A DNA stretch of 64,000 bases from Tumebacillus permanentifrigoris (GCF_003148565.1 NZ_QGGL01000007.1:160461-224460), one strand, 5' to 3'; shown: positions 8,865-16,948, numbered from the stretch's first letter. Translations and numbers: made by a program. Notes: generated by a model from the letters alone, not told the origin.

Positions 8865-9440
8865 CTAGATTCGATCGTCAATTAACCGATATGTATTCTC
8901 CCCAAGAAACTCAAAGTACAACTCAGTCCCTACATCATTCCGATTCGTACCGATTGCCTTACGCCCCATCTGGGTACGTATTATCCATTCTTTATTATCC
9001 TCAGAGTTAAAACTATACCAATCGTTCCTAATGATCTCTTCTACTATTTCGGTAACCGTTGCAGAACGCCCGAGACTTTGTAATGCGAGTATTGCTGCTT
9101 CCCAGATGAACATTTTTTGCTTTATAACTGGCTTTTGAACATCTTGCAAAAACACCCGCCCCTCAAACCCACCACGTTCCTCCAACTTCAACTTCCTAAC
9201 CTCCATCAACTGTTGCTCGCCCACCCCATTTAACCTCGCCAGTGCAAACAGTACCTCCAACACATCTGCTAATTCCTCAACATTCTTCACTTCTAGGTAC
9301 TCTTGAACTTCTTCCGCTAACTTCACTTGCAATTCCTGTTGATACTCAGACTCATCCAGTGTCCTCCAAACCGCTACACGACCGCTTTTCTTAATAATCT
9401 CGGGGATCAAGTCCCGCACCAATTTGTTATGCGAAGTCAT
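8865..9440 (-). CDS. MazG-like NTP pyrophosphohydrolase fused to a winged-helix-like domain
   Basis: 191 residues. The first 100 match the phosphoribosyl-ATP pyrophosphohydrolase/MazG-like family: 'HNKLVRDLIPEII' start, then the metal-binding helix pattern EEVQEYLE ... EELADVLEVLFALA. Residues about 108-190 (FIWEAAILALQSLG ... VTEIVEEIIRNDWYSF ... TELYFEFLGENTYRLI) resemble a HARE-HTH or other winged-helix domain as found in restriction-linked proteins. A stand-alone MazG-like hydrolase would be about 100 residues, so this is a fusion. AGGGGAG precedes the ATG. Likely roles are hydrolysis of modified or aberrant nucleotides with nucleic-acid recognition; nucleotide-depleting defence is possible but unproven. 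Confidence 0.65.
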   Translation of the reverse strand: MTSHNKLVRDLIPEIIKKSGRVAVWRTLDESEYQQELQVKLAEEVQEYLEVKNVEELADVLEVLFALARLNGVGEQQLMEVRKLKLEERGGFEGRVFLQDVQKPVIKQKMFIWEAAILALQSLGRSATVTEIVEEIIRNDWYSFNSEDNKEWIIRTQMGRKAIGTNRNDVGTELYFEFLGENTYRLIDDRI

Positions 9441-9642
9441 TTACCTGCTCCCCTCATATTAGTGCTCTTTTACTAACTATAACAAATACCCGATCTGCCA
9501 ACAGCCAAAAAGTATTCTCAAGAACCTCTTATCGTATAATTCGAAGACCACCAGCACCTGCCACTAACTTCATCAAAATCCCCCTACCACATAAACACAA
9601 ACACCTCTATAATAATCTCAGACATCACACGGAGGGATCACG
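9441..9642. promoter_or_regulatory. Divergent intergenic region with a -10 box for the receptor gene
   Basis: A consensus TATAAT lies at 9608-9613, about 30 bases before the XRE-TPR gene. No good -35 hexamer lies at the usual distance. GGAGGG precedes the ATG at 9643. Confidence 0.4.
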
Positions 9643-10818
9643 ATGGATAAACAGACACATTCAGACCCTGCAACAATAACAAAGGTTCCGATCGGCCGAT
9701 ATATCACCGAGATTCTATACAGTCGGAATCTAACGCCACACTATCTCAGTCAAAAGGTCGACTTTGGCAAAAAAGACACCGTCTACAGTTGCCTCCGGGA
9801 TGAGCGCCGTCTTTCCCCAAATGAGTTACAACAGATATCCGACATCCTTCATGTCCCTATCGAACGCCTAAAGCAGACCGATCTCGAACAGGAAGCTTTT
9901 GAACTACGGCTCTTGGTGCGAAGTAAGCAACGCAGCCCCCGTGCGATCGACTTGGGATTGAAACTCCAGAAACTTGCACTCGGCTGGACGGAGAAGTTTG
10001 ATATTTTAAACGATTTAGGTTCTGCGTACTACTACATGGACAAGTTTCCCCAAGCACATCAAGCCTGGTTAGAAGCACTCCCACTAGCAGAAAAAATCAG
10101 GGATACCTTCTCTGAAACGGACAGATTGTATATGGTCACGAACAACCTGATCCTCACCTACACCCAAAAGCAGGATTTCTCGGCCCTAACATACTTACTG
10201 GACAAGGTAGAAACGGCATTTACCTTCTCCAACCCCAAACGAGCCGGTTTGTTGGCCACGAGTTCTGCCATCATCGCCACAGAAATGGGCGACTATGAGA
10301 AAGCACAACAAAAGTGGCAAGAAGCCTTTGAACAATTCGAACGTACAAACGACCAAAGTCTAATCGGGAAAGGCTATCACAACTTGGCGTACTACGAATT
10401 CAGAGTAGGTAACTTTGCCGAATCTCACAGATTGTTTGCTAAAGCTCTACATGCGCTGACACCCGATCCCATCCCGCATCTCATCGCAATCGGTGACTAT
10501 TTGAAGACACTGATCAAACTCAAGGAGACAGATACGGCCCTACATATGATCGCGGTTGCACGATCCATTCGAGAACTCGAGAGCCTTCCAGATCTACAAG
10601 CCAAATTTCACATCCTAGAGTCCGTTGCAACTGGCAACCCACAATTGGCTGAATCCGTATTGCAAATCACTGAGGCCGGCCCACATCTGAAACTGATGGC
10701 TTGCAAATGGATCATGCATCACCTCTCGCATCAAGGTGACGCAGACAAGTTATTACGTTATTATAAAAAAGCAGAACAGTTTGATAAAAATGTAGTTACC
10801 CACTGGGAGGAACTCTGA
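9643..10818 (+). CDS. XRE-TPR peptide-binding regulator (RRNPP type)
   Basis: 391 residues. The N-terminus (about 12-70) is an XRE-type helix-turn-helix ('IGRYITEILYSRNLTPHYLSQKVDF ... ELQQISDILHVPIERL'). The remainder is helical TPR-like repeats (e.g. 'LGSAYYYMDKFPQAHQAWLEALPLA', 'KGYHNLAYYEFRVGNFAESHRLFAKAL'). This is the build of the Rap/Rgg/NprR/PlcR/PrgX/AimR family, which binds short imported signalling peptides through its TPRs. The stop codon overlaps the start of a small exported peptide gene (TGATG), the genetic layout of a receptor-propeptide pair. It is probably a quorum-type transcriptional regulator; targets may include the secreted proteins downstream. Confidence 0.8.
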   Translation: MDKQTHSDPATITKVPIGRYITEILYSRNLTPHYLSQKVDFGKKDTVYSCLRDERRLSPNELQQISDILHVPIERLKQTDLEQEAFELRLLVRSKQRSPRAIDLGLKLQKLALGWTEKFDILNDLGSAYYYMDKFPQAHQAWLEALPLAEKIRDTFSETDRLYMVTNNLILTYTQKQDFSALTYLLDKVETAFTFSNPKRAGLLATSSAIIATEMGDYEKAQQKWQEAFEQFERTNDQSLIGKGYHNLAYYEFRVGNFAESHRLFAKALHALTPDPIPHLIAIGDYLKTLIKLKETDTALHMIAVARSIRELESLPDLQAKFHILESVATGNPQLAESVLQITEAGPHLKLMACKWIMHHLSHQGDADKLLRYYKKAEQFDKNVVTHWEEL

Positions 10819-10982
10819 TGCGGAAATACTTACTTGTGAGTTTACTAGTTGCCCTTGTTGTTAGCTTCTCATGGAATGTTGCAAATTCTGCTGTTTGGCA
10901 ACTGCCCGACCCTGAGAATGTCTCTGCTCATCTCGCTTCATGGCAACTACCTGACCCTGAATCGGCCACCTTTAAAATCTAA
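10818..10982 (+). CDS. Signal propeptide with a duplicated WQLPDPE heptapeptide
   Basis: 54 residues. It starts with ATG overlapping the stop of the receptor gene (TGATG). The N-terminus MRKYLL plus a hydrophobic stretch to about residue 18 and the 'NVANSA' region look like a Sec signal peptide. The exported part contains WQLPDPE at residues 27-33 and again at 42-48, with SAV and LAS before the two copies. Two identical heptapeptides in one propeptide directly behind an RRNPP receptor strongly suggest that the mature autoinducer is or includes this sequence. A strong terminator follows within 20 bases. The processing site and active peptide length are inference. Confidence 0.8.
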   Translation: MRKYLLVSLLVALVVSFSWNVANSAVWQLPDPENVSAHLASWQLPDPESATFKI

Positions 10983-10997
10983 TGATTTTGAGTAAAG

Positions 10998-11031
10998 GAA
11001 ACCCCTGCATTTATGCAGGGGTTCATTTTTT
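10998..11031 (+). terminator. Terminator of the receptor-propeptide unit
   Basis: Perfect 11-bp stem AACCCCTGCAT / ATGCAGGGGTT (11000-11010 and 11013-11023), followed by a T-rich tract. Confidence 0.85.
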
Positions 11032-11098
11032 ATTTACAGGTATCAGAAGGTCAAACTAGTTTCGGACGAATCAACTCGAAACCTACTCCTCCCTTCAT

Positions 11099-11116
11099 AA
11101 AATAGGATACTATTTT
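11099..11116. promoter_or_regulatory. Inverted repeat upstream of the second XRE-TPR regulator
   Basis: AAAATAG (11099-11105) and CTATTTT (11110-11116) are exact inverted copies around GATA. The embedded ATACTATT is shared with the dyad at 12727-12767 in front of the secreted protein genes, so this may be the operator of one of these regulators (inference). Confidence 0.45.
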
Positions 11117-11198
11117 GATAAACGATAGGTTCAATTATGGAATTTTTCACAGGCTCAGTTCCATTCAGATATAGATACGAGCGGGAGGTCGTTATGAC

Positions 11199-12491
11199 AT
11201 GGAAACCTTTGGTCAACGGTTACGAAAATTGCGATTAAAAAAAGGCTTCAACCAGAAGCAGTTAGGTGAGGGGATCGTTACGGGCTCCATGCTCTCCCAG
11301 ATTGAATCCGACAAAGCAAGACCCTCCTTTCACGTTTTGGAACAGATCGCCAAAAAGTTAGAATTACCCGTTGACGAGTTACTCGGAAACTCTCAAATGA
11401 ACATGGTCCTCGTCTGCGAGTATCGGCTTGCAAAAAGTATGTTGGCTGCAGGGGAATATGCCGGTGCGTTACAGTTGCTTGAAAAGGTGATCCACGCAAA
11501 CGCTGGGAAGTTAGACCCATTCGAGATTCGTTATGATTACGCGAGATGTCTCCTTGAGTTGAATGAGCTTCGCGAAGCCGAGGTCTCGTTCCAACAACTC
11601 TTGGATCATGCCCACTCTTCCAGCGGGAGAGTACTTGTAACTGTGCGTACACTCCGCCAGCTAGGACGCATTGAATTGAAGCGCCGACGCTTCCAGATCG
11701 CGGAACACTACCTCACGAAAGCCATCACGGAACTCGAGTCGGCCAACATCAGAGACGTCCAGCTTCAAAGTTCGTTGTTGTTGACGATGGCAGAGATTCA
11801 ACAAAAATCTGGCCAATTTCAACAAGCGGTTGCCACGCTTCACTTGGCGTTCCCGATCTTTGAGGAACGAGAGGACGTTCATGGAATGGGCACCCTTTAC
11901 ATGAAACTGGCACAGTCTTCCCAGACGGACAACAAGTACGAGCAAGCGATTGAATATGCACAACGCGCTCAGTGGTGTTTCGAGACATTGAACAATAAAA
12001 GTGAAAAATTAGCGCTTGAAGTGCGACTTGCAATTCTTCAAGGGGAGATGGGAAACAGAGACAAGGCCATTCATTCGCTAGAACAAGTTATCAGGGAATA
12101 CAGACGACTTCGGCGGGAAGAAGAAACGGGAACCACTTTAACGGAGCTAGCAAAGCTGTACGTAGCGGAGGGCAGGCTTGATCAAGCAGAGGAATCGTGT
12201 CAGACCGCTCGAAACCTTTTCCCGACCCTACATCCCTACCAAGCGTGGGTCTCTAGGGTACAAGCCGGAATCGCGCAGGCCCGAAATCAACATCTTGTCG
12301 CGGTGAAATACATGAAACAGGCCGCAGATTGCTTCAAACTCACGAACTCACCGATCGAATACGAGGAAACGATGCAGGAACTGTCAAAGATGTATGAGTC
12401 CCGTGACGATTGCCAAAGTGCCCTTCGGGTCATGAACGAAATGTGGTCATTCAATAGACAGGCACGTGGGCAGCGGGGGATAATACTGTGA
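11199..12491 (+). CDS. Second XRE-TPR regulator (RRNPP/NprR-like)
   Basis: 430 residues. A clear XRE helix-turn-helix lies at residues 1-62 (FGQRLRKLRLKKGFNQKQLGEG ... GSMLSQIESDKARPSFHVLEQIAKKLELPVDELL). Tandem TPR-like helical pairs run to the end (e.g. 'AGALQLLEKVIHANAG', 'QQAVATLHLAFPIFEE', 'EQAIEYAQRAQWCFE'). The length fits NprR-type regulators. GGGAGG sits 10 nt before the ATG. Unlike the neighbouring receptor it is not followed by an obvious exported propeptide; only a 33-codon ORF without a signal sequence overlaps its stop. It may answer to its own promoter's dyad and control the secreted genes downstream (inference). Confidence 0.75.
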   Translation: METFGQRLRKLRLKKGFNQKQLGEGIVTGSMLSQIESDKARPSFHVLEQIAKKLELPVDELLGNSQMNMVLVCEYRLAKSMLAAGEYAGALQLLEKVIHANAGKLDPFEIRYDYARCLLELNELREAEVSFQQLLDHAHSSSGRVLVTVRTLRQLGRIELKRRRFQIAEHYLTKAITELESANIRDVQLQSSLLLTMAEIQQKSGQFQQAVATLHLAFPIFEEREDVHGMGTLYMKLAQSSQTDNKYEQAIEYAQRAQWCFETLNNKSEKLALEVRLAILQGEMGNRDKAIHSLEQVIREYRRLRREEETGTTLTELAKLYVAEGRLDQAEESCQTARNLFPTLHPYQAWVSRVQAGIAQARNQHLVAVKYMKQAADCFKLTNSPIEYEETMQELSKMYESRDDCQSALRVMNEMWSFNRQARGQRGIIL

Positions 12492-12589
12492 GCGACATAG
12501 CACTCATTGAAGAAATCCCTCTAAGAATGACCCTCTTCTCTCCACAAAACCAAGATGTCCATCTATACTCCGAATTGAAAATTGGTTAA
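12488..12589 (+). CDS. Possible 33-aa peptide overlapping the regulator's stop
   Basis: A GTG start overlaps the regulator's TGA (GTGA), with a G-rich stretch (GCGGGGG) about 8 nt upstream. The product begins MSDIALIEEIPLRMTL and has no signal peptide. Its position is where signal peptide genes of such regulators lie, and leaderless short peptides are known for Rgg systems, but nothing else supports expression. Confidence 0.25.
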   Translation: MSDIALIEEIPLRMTLFSPQNQDVHLYSELKIG

Positions 12590-12829
12590 AGGCGGTACAC
12601 CCAGGAATATGATTTATTTGTAGCTATATTTCTCAGCGGCATCTTATCCAGTGACTGAAGTTCCTGTAACAAGACATCTAGGATACTAGAAGACTTACCC
12701 CTCTAAAATATCAAGATAGTCCTTTACTGGATAATACTATTACGATAACTTTAAAATAGTATATACCAGTGTTGTCATAGGTGTTTTAATTAAGATGCAA
12801 TTTCAAAACCACCATTAGGAGTGAACACC
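12590..12829. promoter_or_regulatory. Promoter region of the secreted-protein genes, with a long dyad
   Basis: 240 bases without a gene. An imperfect 15-bp inverted repeat has its core ATACTATT at 12734-12741 and AATAGTAT at 12755-12762. The outer CTGG (12727-12730) and CCAG pair as well. It lies about 70 bases upstream of the first secreted protein and shares its core with the repeat at 11099-11116. Confidence 0.5.
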
Positions 12830-13273
12830 GTGTTTCGACCAAACAAAATCCTAACTAAGCTACTAGTTTCTGGAGCCCTCGCAGTAGGCATTGGTTGGGG
12901 TGGGTCCGTGTATGCCACCCAAGAAGATCAGAAGTCGGCAACAAAAATGGTAGAGGACTATGTATCAGCTTTTACCAAGAATGATGTTGCAGGTATGGTC
13001 AAGCACGTTAAGGACTCCCGCGCTAAGGACAGCAATGAGTTGGAAGCTATGTACCAGCAGTTCGTGAAACAAAATACCGACGAGCACGCGCAACTGAAAC
13101 TAGACGGGATTGTCGAAGCTTCCGATGGTACCTACTTAGCAAACTTCCAAATGAAAACCGACCTCTACGAGAAAGGTTGGGTACAATACTCCCTCCCGTT
13201 GATAAAGGAAAATGGTGAGTGGAAAATCTATGTTGATGGCAATCTTGTAGTCGACACAAAAATTAAAAAATAG
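12830..13273 (+). CDS. Small secreted protein, NTF2/DUF4878-like
   Basis: 147 residues. I choose GTG 12830 because an AGGAG box (12817-12821) lies 8 nt upstream, whereas the GTG at 12821 overlaps that box. A signal peptide is evident (FRPNKILTKLLVSGALAVG ... VYA). The mature part, 'SATKMVEDYVSAFTKNDVAGMVKHV ... GEWKIYVDGNLVV', has the helix-plus-sheet pattern of NTF2-like/DUF4878 secreted proteins. No catalytic motif is visible. It is followed 17 bases later by another secreted protein, probably in one operon under the dyad at 12727-12767. Function unknown. Confidence 0.65.
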   Translation: MFRPNKILTKLLVSGALAVGIGWGGSVYATQEDQKSATKMVEDYVSAFTKNDVAGMVKHVKDSRAKDSNELEAMYQQFVKQNTDEHAQLKLDGIVEASDGTYLANFQMKTDLYEKGWVQYSLPLIKENGEWKIYVDGNLVVDTKIKK

Positions 13274-13290
13274 AAGGTGGTGCCCTGATC

Positions 13291-13734
13291 ATGAAAAAAT
13301 CTATTAAAAACCTCACAACGCTTGCCATCTTCTGTATGGTTGCCGCATGCTCTCTAGGCGTCACAGCAGACGCTCACGCTGTTGGCGTTGCTTACTACGG
13401 CACAACCCAATGGACAAATTATGGTCCCCAATACATCTACTCAACCTCTTCTTGGACTACGAACAGTACGAACAACTCGGTTACCATTAACGGCTGGCAA
13501 AATACCGGCGTTTCCTCCATGCCCGCTAATGAGGTCTATGCGGTCGTTGAGTCGTCCGTTTTCGGGTGGAGCAGCAATTGGGTGGAGTGGCCATGTACAG
13601 GTAACTATACCAGCGGCGGTACTTGGTACGGACACCAGTTCATCGGAATTCCGAACAACAAAACTGTAAAGATTCGTGTTGAAAACAAATCAATTCAAAC
13701 TGTTGATCTGGCTGGTAACGCATACCAATCTTAA
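13291..13734 (+). CDS. Small secreted beta-rich protein, unknown
   Basis: 147 residues with a clear signal peptide ending in ADAHA (about residue 29). The mature 118 residues are Ser/Thr/Asn/Trp-rich and strongly beta ('YYGTTQWTNYGPQYIYSTSSW', 'SVTINGWQNTG'), with a single Cys. AAGGTGG lies 9 nt before the ATG. I do not recognise the family. The context (peptide-responsive regulators upstream, second exported protein in the same unit) suggests a density-controlled extracellular product. Confidence 0.65.
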   Translation: MKKSIKNLTTLAIFCMVAACSLGVTADAHAVGVAYYGTTQWTNYGPQYIYSTSSWTTNSTNNSVTINGWQNTGVSSMPANEVYAVVESSVFGWSSNWVEWPCTGNYTSGGTWYGHQFIGIPNNKTVKIRVENKSIQTVDLAGNAYQS

Positions 13735-13793
13735 TACACACAATCCACCTCAAATTTGTAGACGGTCCTTTACCGTCACCCTCCTCCCTCCAC

Positions 13794-13829
13794 AAAAAAA
13801 GAGCCAGGTCCCCGGACCCGGCTCTTTTT
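13794..13829. terminator. Bidirectional terminator
   Basis: Hairpin AAAAAGAGCC-GGTCC / GGACC-GGCTCTTTTT between two convergent genes. Confidence 0.85.
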
Positions 13830-13848
13830 CCTATCCAACTCCCTACAA

Positions 13849-14046
13849 CTAAAACTTCTTTTTCTCCCGACTGCGATCTCGCCACACCAAAATGCCTTCA
13901 ATCAGCATCACGGGGAACAGCGTGAGCAGGAACGACATCGGGATCGCGCCGCCTACATAGCGGATATTGAGGCTTTCTGCTGTGACGAGCGAGAACACCC
14001 AAACGATCAGGGAGAGAACCCCCCATATAGTAAATGCTCTTTTCAT
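13849..14046 (-). CDS. Small two-TM membrane protein
   Basis: 65 residues. There are two hydrophobic segments (about 7-24 and 33-53) and a positively charged tail (WRDRSREKKKF) that should face the cytoplasm. It is followed by the bidirectional terminator at 13794-13829. GAAGG lies upstream of the ATG. No family recognised. Confidence 0.55.
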   Translation of the reverse strand: MKRAFTIWGVLSLIVWVFSLVTAESLNIRYVGGAIPMSFLLTLFPVMLIEGILVWRDRSREKKKF

Positions 14047-14269
14047 TCAAAAGACCTTCTCTCTTGTGCGATTCCATACCCTCTCTACGATACCAAATGT
14101 CCATCCAGATGAGTAGAAAAATATCTAGGAAACGATGGCGAAATTCGGACATTACCCCTTACCAACACTATGGAAGTTCTATACAATACAACTGTACACA
14201 ATTATACAAATACAACATAACTTATCTACTATACCTGACCTCTACGTCAGACCATCCAAGGAGTCTCCC

Positions 14270-15304
14270 ATGAACCAAGATCGCAATCTTCCGCTCTCCA
14301 AAATTCGCGTCGGCGACACCCTCTCCCGCGATGTCGTGTCCGCCCAAGGGCAACTGCTGCTCTCCAAGAACGTCACCCTCACCCAGGACCAACTCGACCG
14401 CCTCGAACTTCAGGGCATCTATAACATCTGGATCGTGCAGGAGGCAACCGCCGTCACGCCCCCCTCCCCGATGCAAAAATCCTACGTGGAAACGCTCGCC
14501 ACGATCACCAACCTGTTCACGGAAGCAAAACGCACGAACAAGATCGATTGGAAGGAAGCGGTCGCCTCCGTCCAACACCTGCACACCGTCTGTGACCAAG
14601 AACCGAACCTGCTCCGCCTCATGGACAGCCTGTGGACGCAGGACGCGTACACGATGCAGCACTCCGTCGGTGTCGGGTTGCTCGCCAACCGCATCGCGAA
14701 GTGGCTGGGACTGTCGGACGAGCAATGCACAGAAGTCTTGCTCGGCGGCACGTTCCATGACATCGGCAAGTCGCTGGTCGATCCGGTGATCCTCAACAAA
14801 CCAGACAAGCTGACCCCCGTCGAATACTCCGAAGTCAAAAAACACACCAAACTCGGCTACTCGATTCTCAAAAACTCCGGCGTCGCCGAGCCGATCGCTC
14901 GCATGGCGTTGCACCACCACGAACGCATGGACGGCTCCGGCTACCCTTACGGTCTGAAGGGCGGGGAGATCGACATCTACTCGCGCATCTGCGCCGTCGC
15001 CGACGTGTTCCACGCGATGACCACCCGCCGCGTCTACCGCCGTGAGGAATCGTACTACAAGGTCTTGGAGAGCCTGCACCAAGACTCATTTGCCTCGCTC
15101 GACCCCAACCTGATCTCGCTGTTCCTGAACCGCATGTTGAACTTCTTCCACGGCAACAAAGTCAAACTCAGTGATGGCCAACTCGGGGAAGTCGTGCTCG
15201 TGCATCCCGACATGCCTTTCCGCCCGCTGCTCCGGTTGGAGGCAGGCTTCCTCGACCTGCGCCACCGACCAGACCTCTACATTGAACAAGTGCAGGAAGT
15301 GTGA
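14270..15304 (+). CDS. HD-GYP domain cyclic-di-GMP phosphodiesterase
   Basis: 344 residues from ATG 14270, chosen because AAGGAG (14258-14263) lies 6 nt upstream; the frame stays open further 5' but without a ribosome binding site. The N-terminal 55 residues form the small domain often preceding HD-GYP. The catalytic domain shows the HD metal motif (FHDIGK), HHHERMDGSGYPYGLKG containing the GYP signature, and the AVADVFHAMT helix. Such enzymes hydrolyse c-di-GMP in the cytoplasm. No receiver domain or membrane segment is present. It stands alone with its own terminator. A diguanylate cyclase lies at 43.3 kb. Confidence 0.9.
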   Translation: MNQDRNLPLSKIRVGDTLSRDVVSAQGQLLLSKNVTLTQDQLDRLELQGIYNIWIVQEATAVTPPSPMQKSYVETLATITNLFTEAKRTNKIDWKEAVASVQHLHTVCDQEPNLLRLMDSLWTQDAYTMQHSVGVGLLANRIAKWLGLSDEQCTEVLLGGTFHDIGKSLVDPVILNKPDKLTPVEYSEVKKHTKLGYSILKNSGVAEPIARMALHHHERMDGSGYPYGLKGGEIDIYSRICAVADVFHAMTTRRVYRREESYYKVLESLHQDSFASLDPNLISLFLNRMLNFFHGNKVKLSDGQLGEVVLVHPDMPFRPLLRLEAGFLDLRHRPDLYIEQVQEV

Positions 15305-15347
15305 GAAAAAAAGCTGACATCCTCGTCTGAGGATGTCAGCTTTTTTA
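15305..15347. terminator. Bidirectional terminator
   Basis: 14-bp stem AGCTGACATCCTC / GAGGATGTCAGCT flanked by A and T runs; serves the HD-GYP gene and the tail-collar operon. Confidence 0.9.
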
Positions 15348-15881
15348 TTGCCGACTCGGGAAGATCCCGTACAAGCAGATGATGAAGTTCATCGCGAGGA
15401 ATGGTTGCATGTTGTTGTGCGGTTGGCTTCCACCTGCTACGGATAACGCAAGGGGGCTCATCGTGACATTCGGCGTGGCCGCATACAACGGGATCTGCGT
15501 ACCCGTTCGGCCTTGGGGCGGCGTTTCTGCCCAGACCGTGTTGGTCGGGTCGGTAGCTGTCCCTTTTGCAGCAACCGCTTGCGGGATGTGCGTATGTGCC
15601 GGAATCTCCGTCGTCAACAGCGTCACGGTCCCTGAACCGACCTGCTCCCCGACCGTGCGCTCGGTTAACCCCGGCCCTTGTCCTTGGGACATCGCGGCAC
15701 GGCCGCTCAGGTTTGGCAAGGCAAATGTCGTTCTCCCATCCCCCCCGTACTGTGTACCCAGGAGACTAAACAACGCCGTGTTCTGCGCAATCGACATCAA
15801 CTGACCGTTGCAAAACGCCCAGTCTCGCGGAGCAAAGTTGCCTGCAAAGACTCGAATTTCTCCAATAAATGCTTCTGCCAT
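15345..15881 (-). CDS. Phage tail collar domain protein (microcystin-dependent protein family), copy 1
   Basis: 178 residues. Starts 'MAEAFIGEIRVFAGNFAPRDWAFCNGQLM', then 'LFSLLGTQYGGDGRTTFALPNLSGR', the tail-collar signature, followed by 'EIPAHTHI' and a C-terminal 'GGSQPHNNMQPFLAMNFIICLYGIFPS'. Third of three tandem paralogues behind a GNAT gene. Family members occur outside prophages in Firmicutes; no capsid, tail tube or integrase genes are near, so a structural or surface role unrelated to a phage is likely. Exact function unknown. Confidence 0.85.
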   Translation of the reverse strand: MAEAFIGEIRVFAGNFAPRDWAFCNGQLMSIAQNTALFSLLGTQYGGDGRTTFALPNLSGRAAMSQGQGPGLTERTVGEQVGSGTVTLLTTEIPAHTHIPQAVAAKGTATDPTNTVWAETPPQGRTGTQIPLYAATPNVTMSPLALSVAGGSQPHNNMQPFLAMNFIICLYGIFPSRQ

Positions 15882-15896
15882 CTCACGAGCGCCTCC

Positions 15897-16400
15897 TTAG
15901 TTTCTAGATGGGTAGATTCCTTCCAGTGCGATGCAATAGTTCAGCGCCAGATAGGGCTGCATGTTCGGATGTGCCTGTGACCCACCTGCGGTAGAAATGG
16001 CTTGTTGGCTCATCTGTGCGAGCGCCGCTGTGGATTGCGTAAATTGTCCCGTTGCATCGCCCCACACTCCGTTGGATGGGGAGACATTGGGGGAGGGAAC
16101 GGTCGAGGAGCCTTGGGCCACATGGACGTGTGCCGGAATCTCTGTGCTCGTCAGCGTATGACTTGCAACGCCTGCCGCGACTCCGAGCGGGTAGCTTGAC
16201 GAGGTGCTGATCGGCACCCGCCCCCGCAGGTCTGGCAACGCAAACGTGGTCGTCCCATTGCCACCATAATAGGTGCCTAGCAGGGAGAACAGCGCTGAAT
16301 GGGTACTGATCGGGAGAATCTGTCCTGCACAAAAGGCCCAGCCCCGTGGCGCAAAGTTGTTGGCAAACAGACGGATCTCACCCAAGAACGGTTCTGACAT
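15897..16400 (-). CDS. Phage tail collar domain protein, copy 2
   Basis: 167 residues. 'MSEPFLGEIRLFANNFAPRGWAFCAGQIL' and 'LFSLLGTYYGGNGTTTFALPDLRGR' mark the same family as its neighbours. The central variable part is Ser/Thr/Ala-rich and differs from the other copies. It lies 15 nt upstream of copy 1 in the same operon. Confidence 0.85.
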   Translation of the reverse strand: MSEPFLGEIRLFANNFAPRGWAFCAGQILPISTHSALFSLLGTYYGGNGTTTFALPDLRGRVPISTSSSYPLGVAAGVASHTLTSTEIPAHVHVAQGSSTVPSPNVSPSNGVWGDATGQFTQSTAALAQMSQQAISTAGGSQAHPNMQPYLALNYCIALEGIYPSRN

Positions 16401-16441
16401 TCTGAATCCTCCTTTGAAAACCTACTTTTTCAGACTTGTGC

Positions 16442-16948
16442 TTACGACTGGCTCGGGTAGATCCCATAGAGCGAAATGATATAGCTGAGCGTCAAGGTCG
16501 GCATCATGTTGTCATGCGGTTGATTGCCACCCACGCTCGACAGGGCAGCGGAATTCATCGGGACAAGCGTTGGGCTGGCCGTGCCGTAATAGCTGGTCGA
16601 AGGTGCAATCGCCCACAGGGCGTTGCTCGGATTCTCGACTTCGCCCGGTGTTGCCGACGCGTTCGCCGCATGCGTATGGGCAGGTAGTTCATTGGACGTC
16701 AGGGTGACCGTCTCCGTCCCGCCTCGTGCCCCTAAACTGTACGACGAACTGACATGAATCGGAACCCGTCCGCGCAGGTCCGGCAGTGCGAACGTCGTTT
16801 GTCCGTCCCCGCCATACGTCGTGCCTAGCAAGGCAAACAGCGCTTCATTTTCCGAGATGCTCATCAAGCTTCCATCACAAAACGCCCAGCCCGCTGGCGC
16901 AAAATTACCTGCAAACATGCGAATCTCACCCACATACGATTCACTCAT
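16442..16948 (-). CDS. Phage tail collar domain protein, copy 3
   Basis: 168 residues. 'MSESYVGEIRMFAGNFAPAGWAFCDGSLM', 'LFALLGTTYGGDGQTTFALPDLRGR', 'ELPAHTHA' and 'GGNQPHDNMMPTLTLSYIISLYGIYPSQ' define the family. Its start overlaps the stop of the GNAT gene by 8 nt, so the four genes form one unit. Conserved ends and divergent middles suggest duplication followed by diversification of a binding face. Confidence 0.85.
   Translation of the reverse strand: MSESYVGEIRMFAGNFAPAGWAFCDGSLMSISENEALFALLGTTYGGDGQTTFALPDLRGRVPIHVSSSYSLGARGGTETVTLTSNELPAHTHAANASATPGEVENPSNALWAIAPSTSYYGTASPTLVPMNSAALSSVGGNQPHDNMMPTLTLSYIISLYGIYPSQS

Noticed and set aside
15345..16948. Prophage remnant
   Set aside because: Only collar-domain proteins and a GNAT are present; no integrase, portal, capsid, tail tube, lysis genes or att-like repeats were seen.
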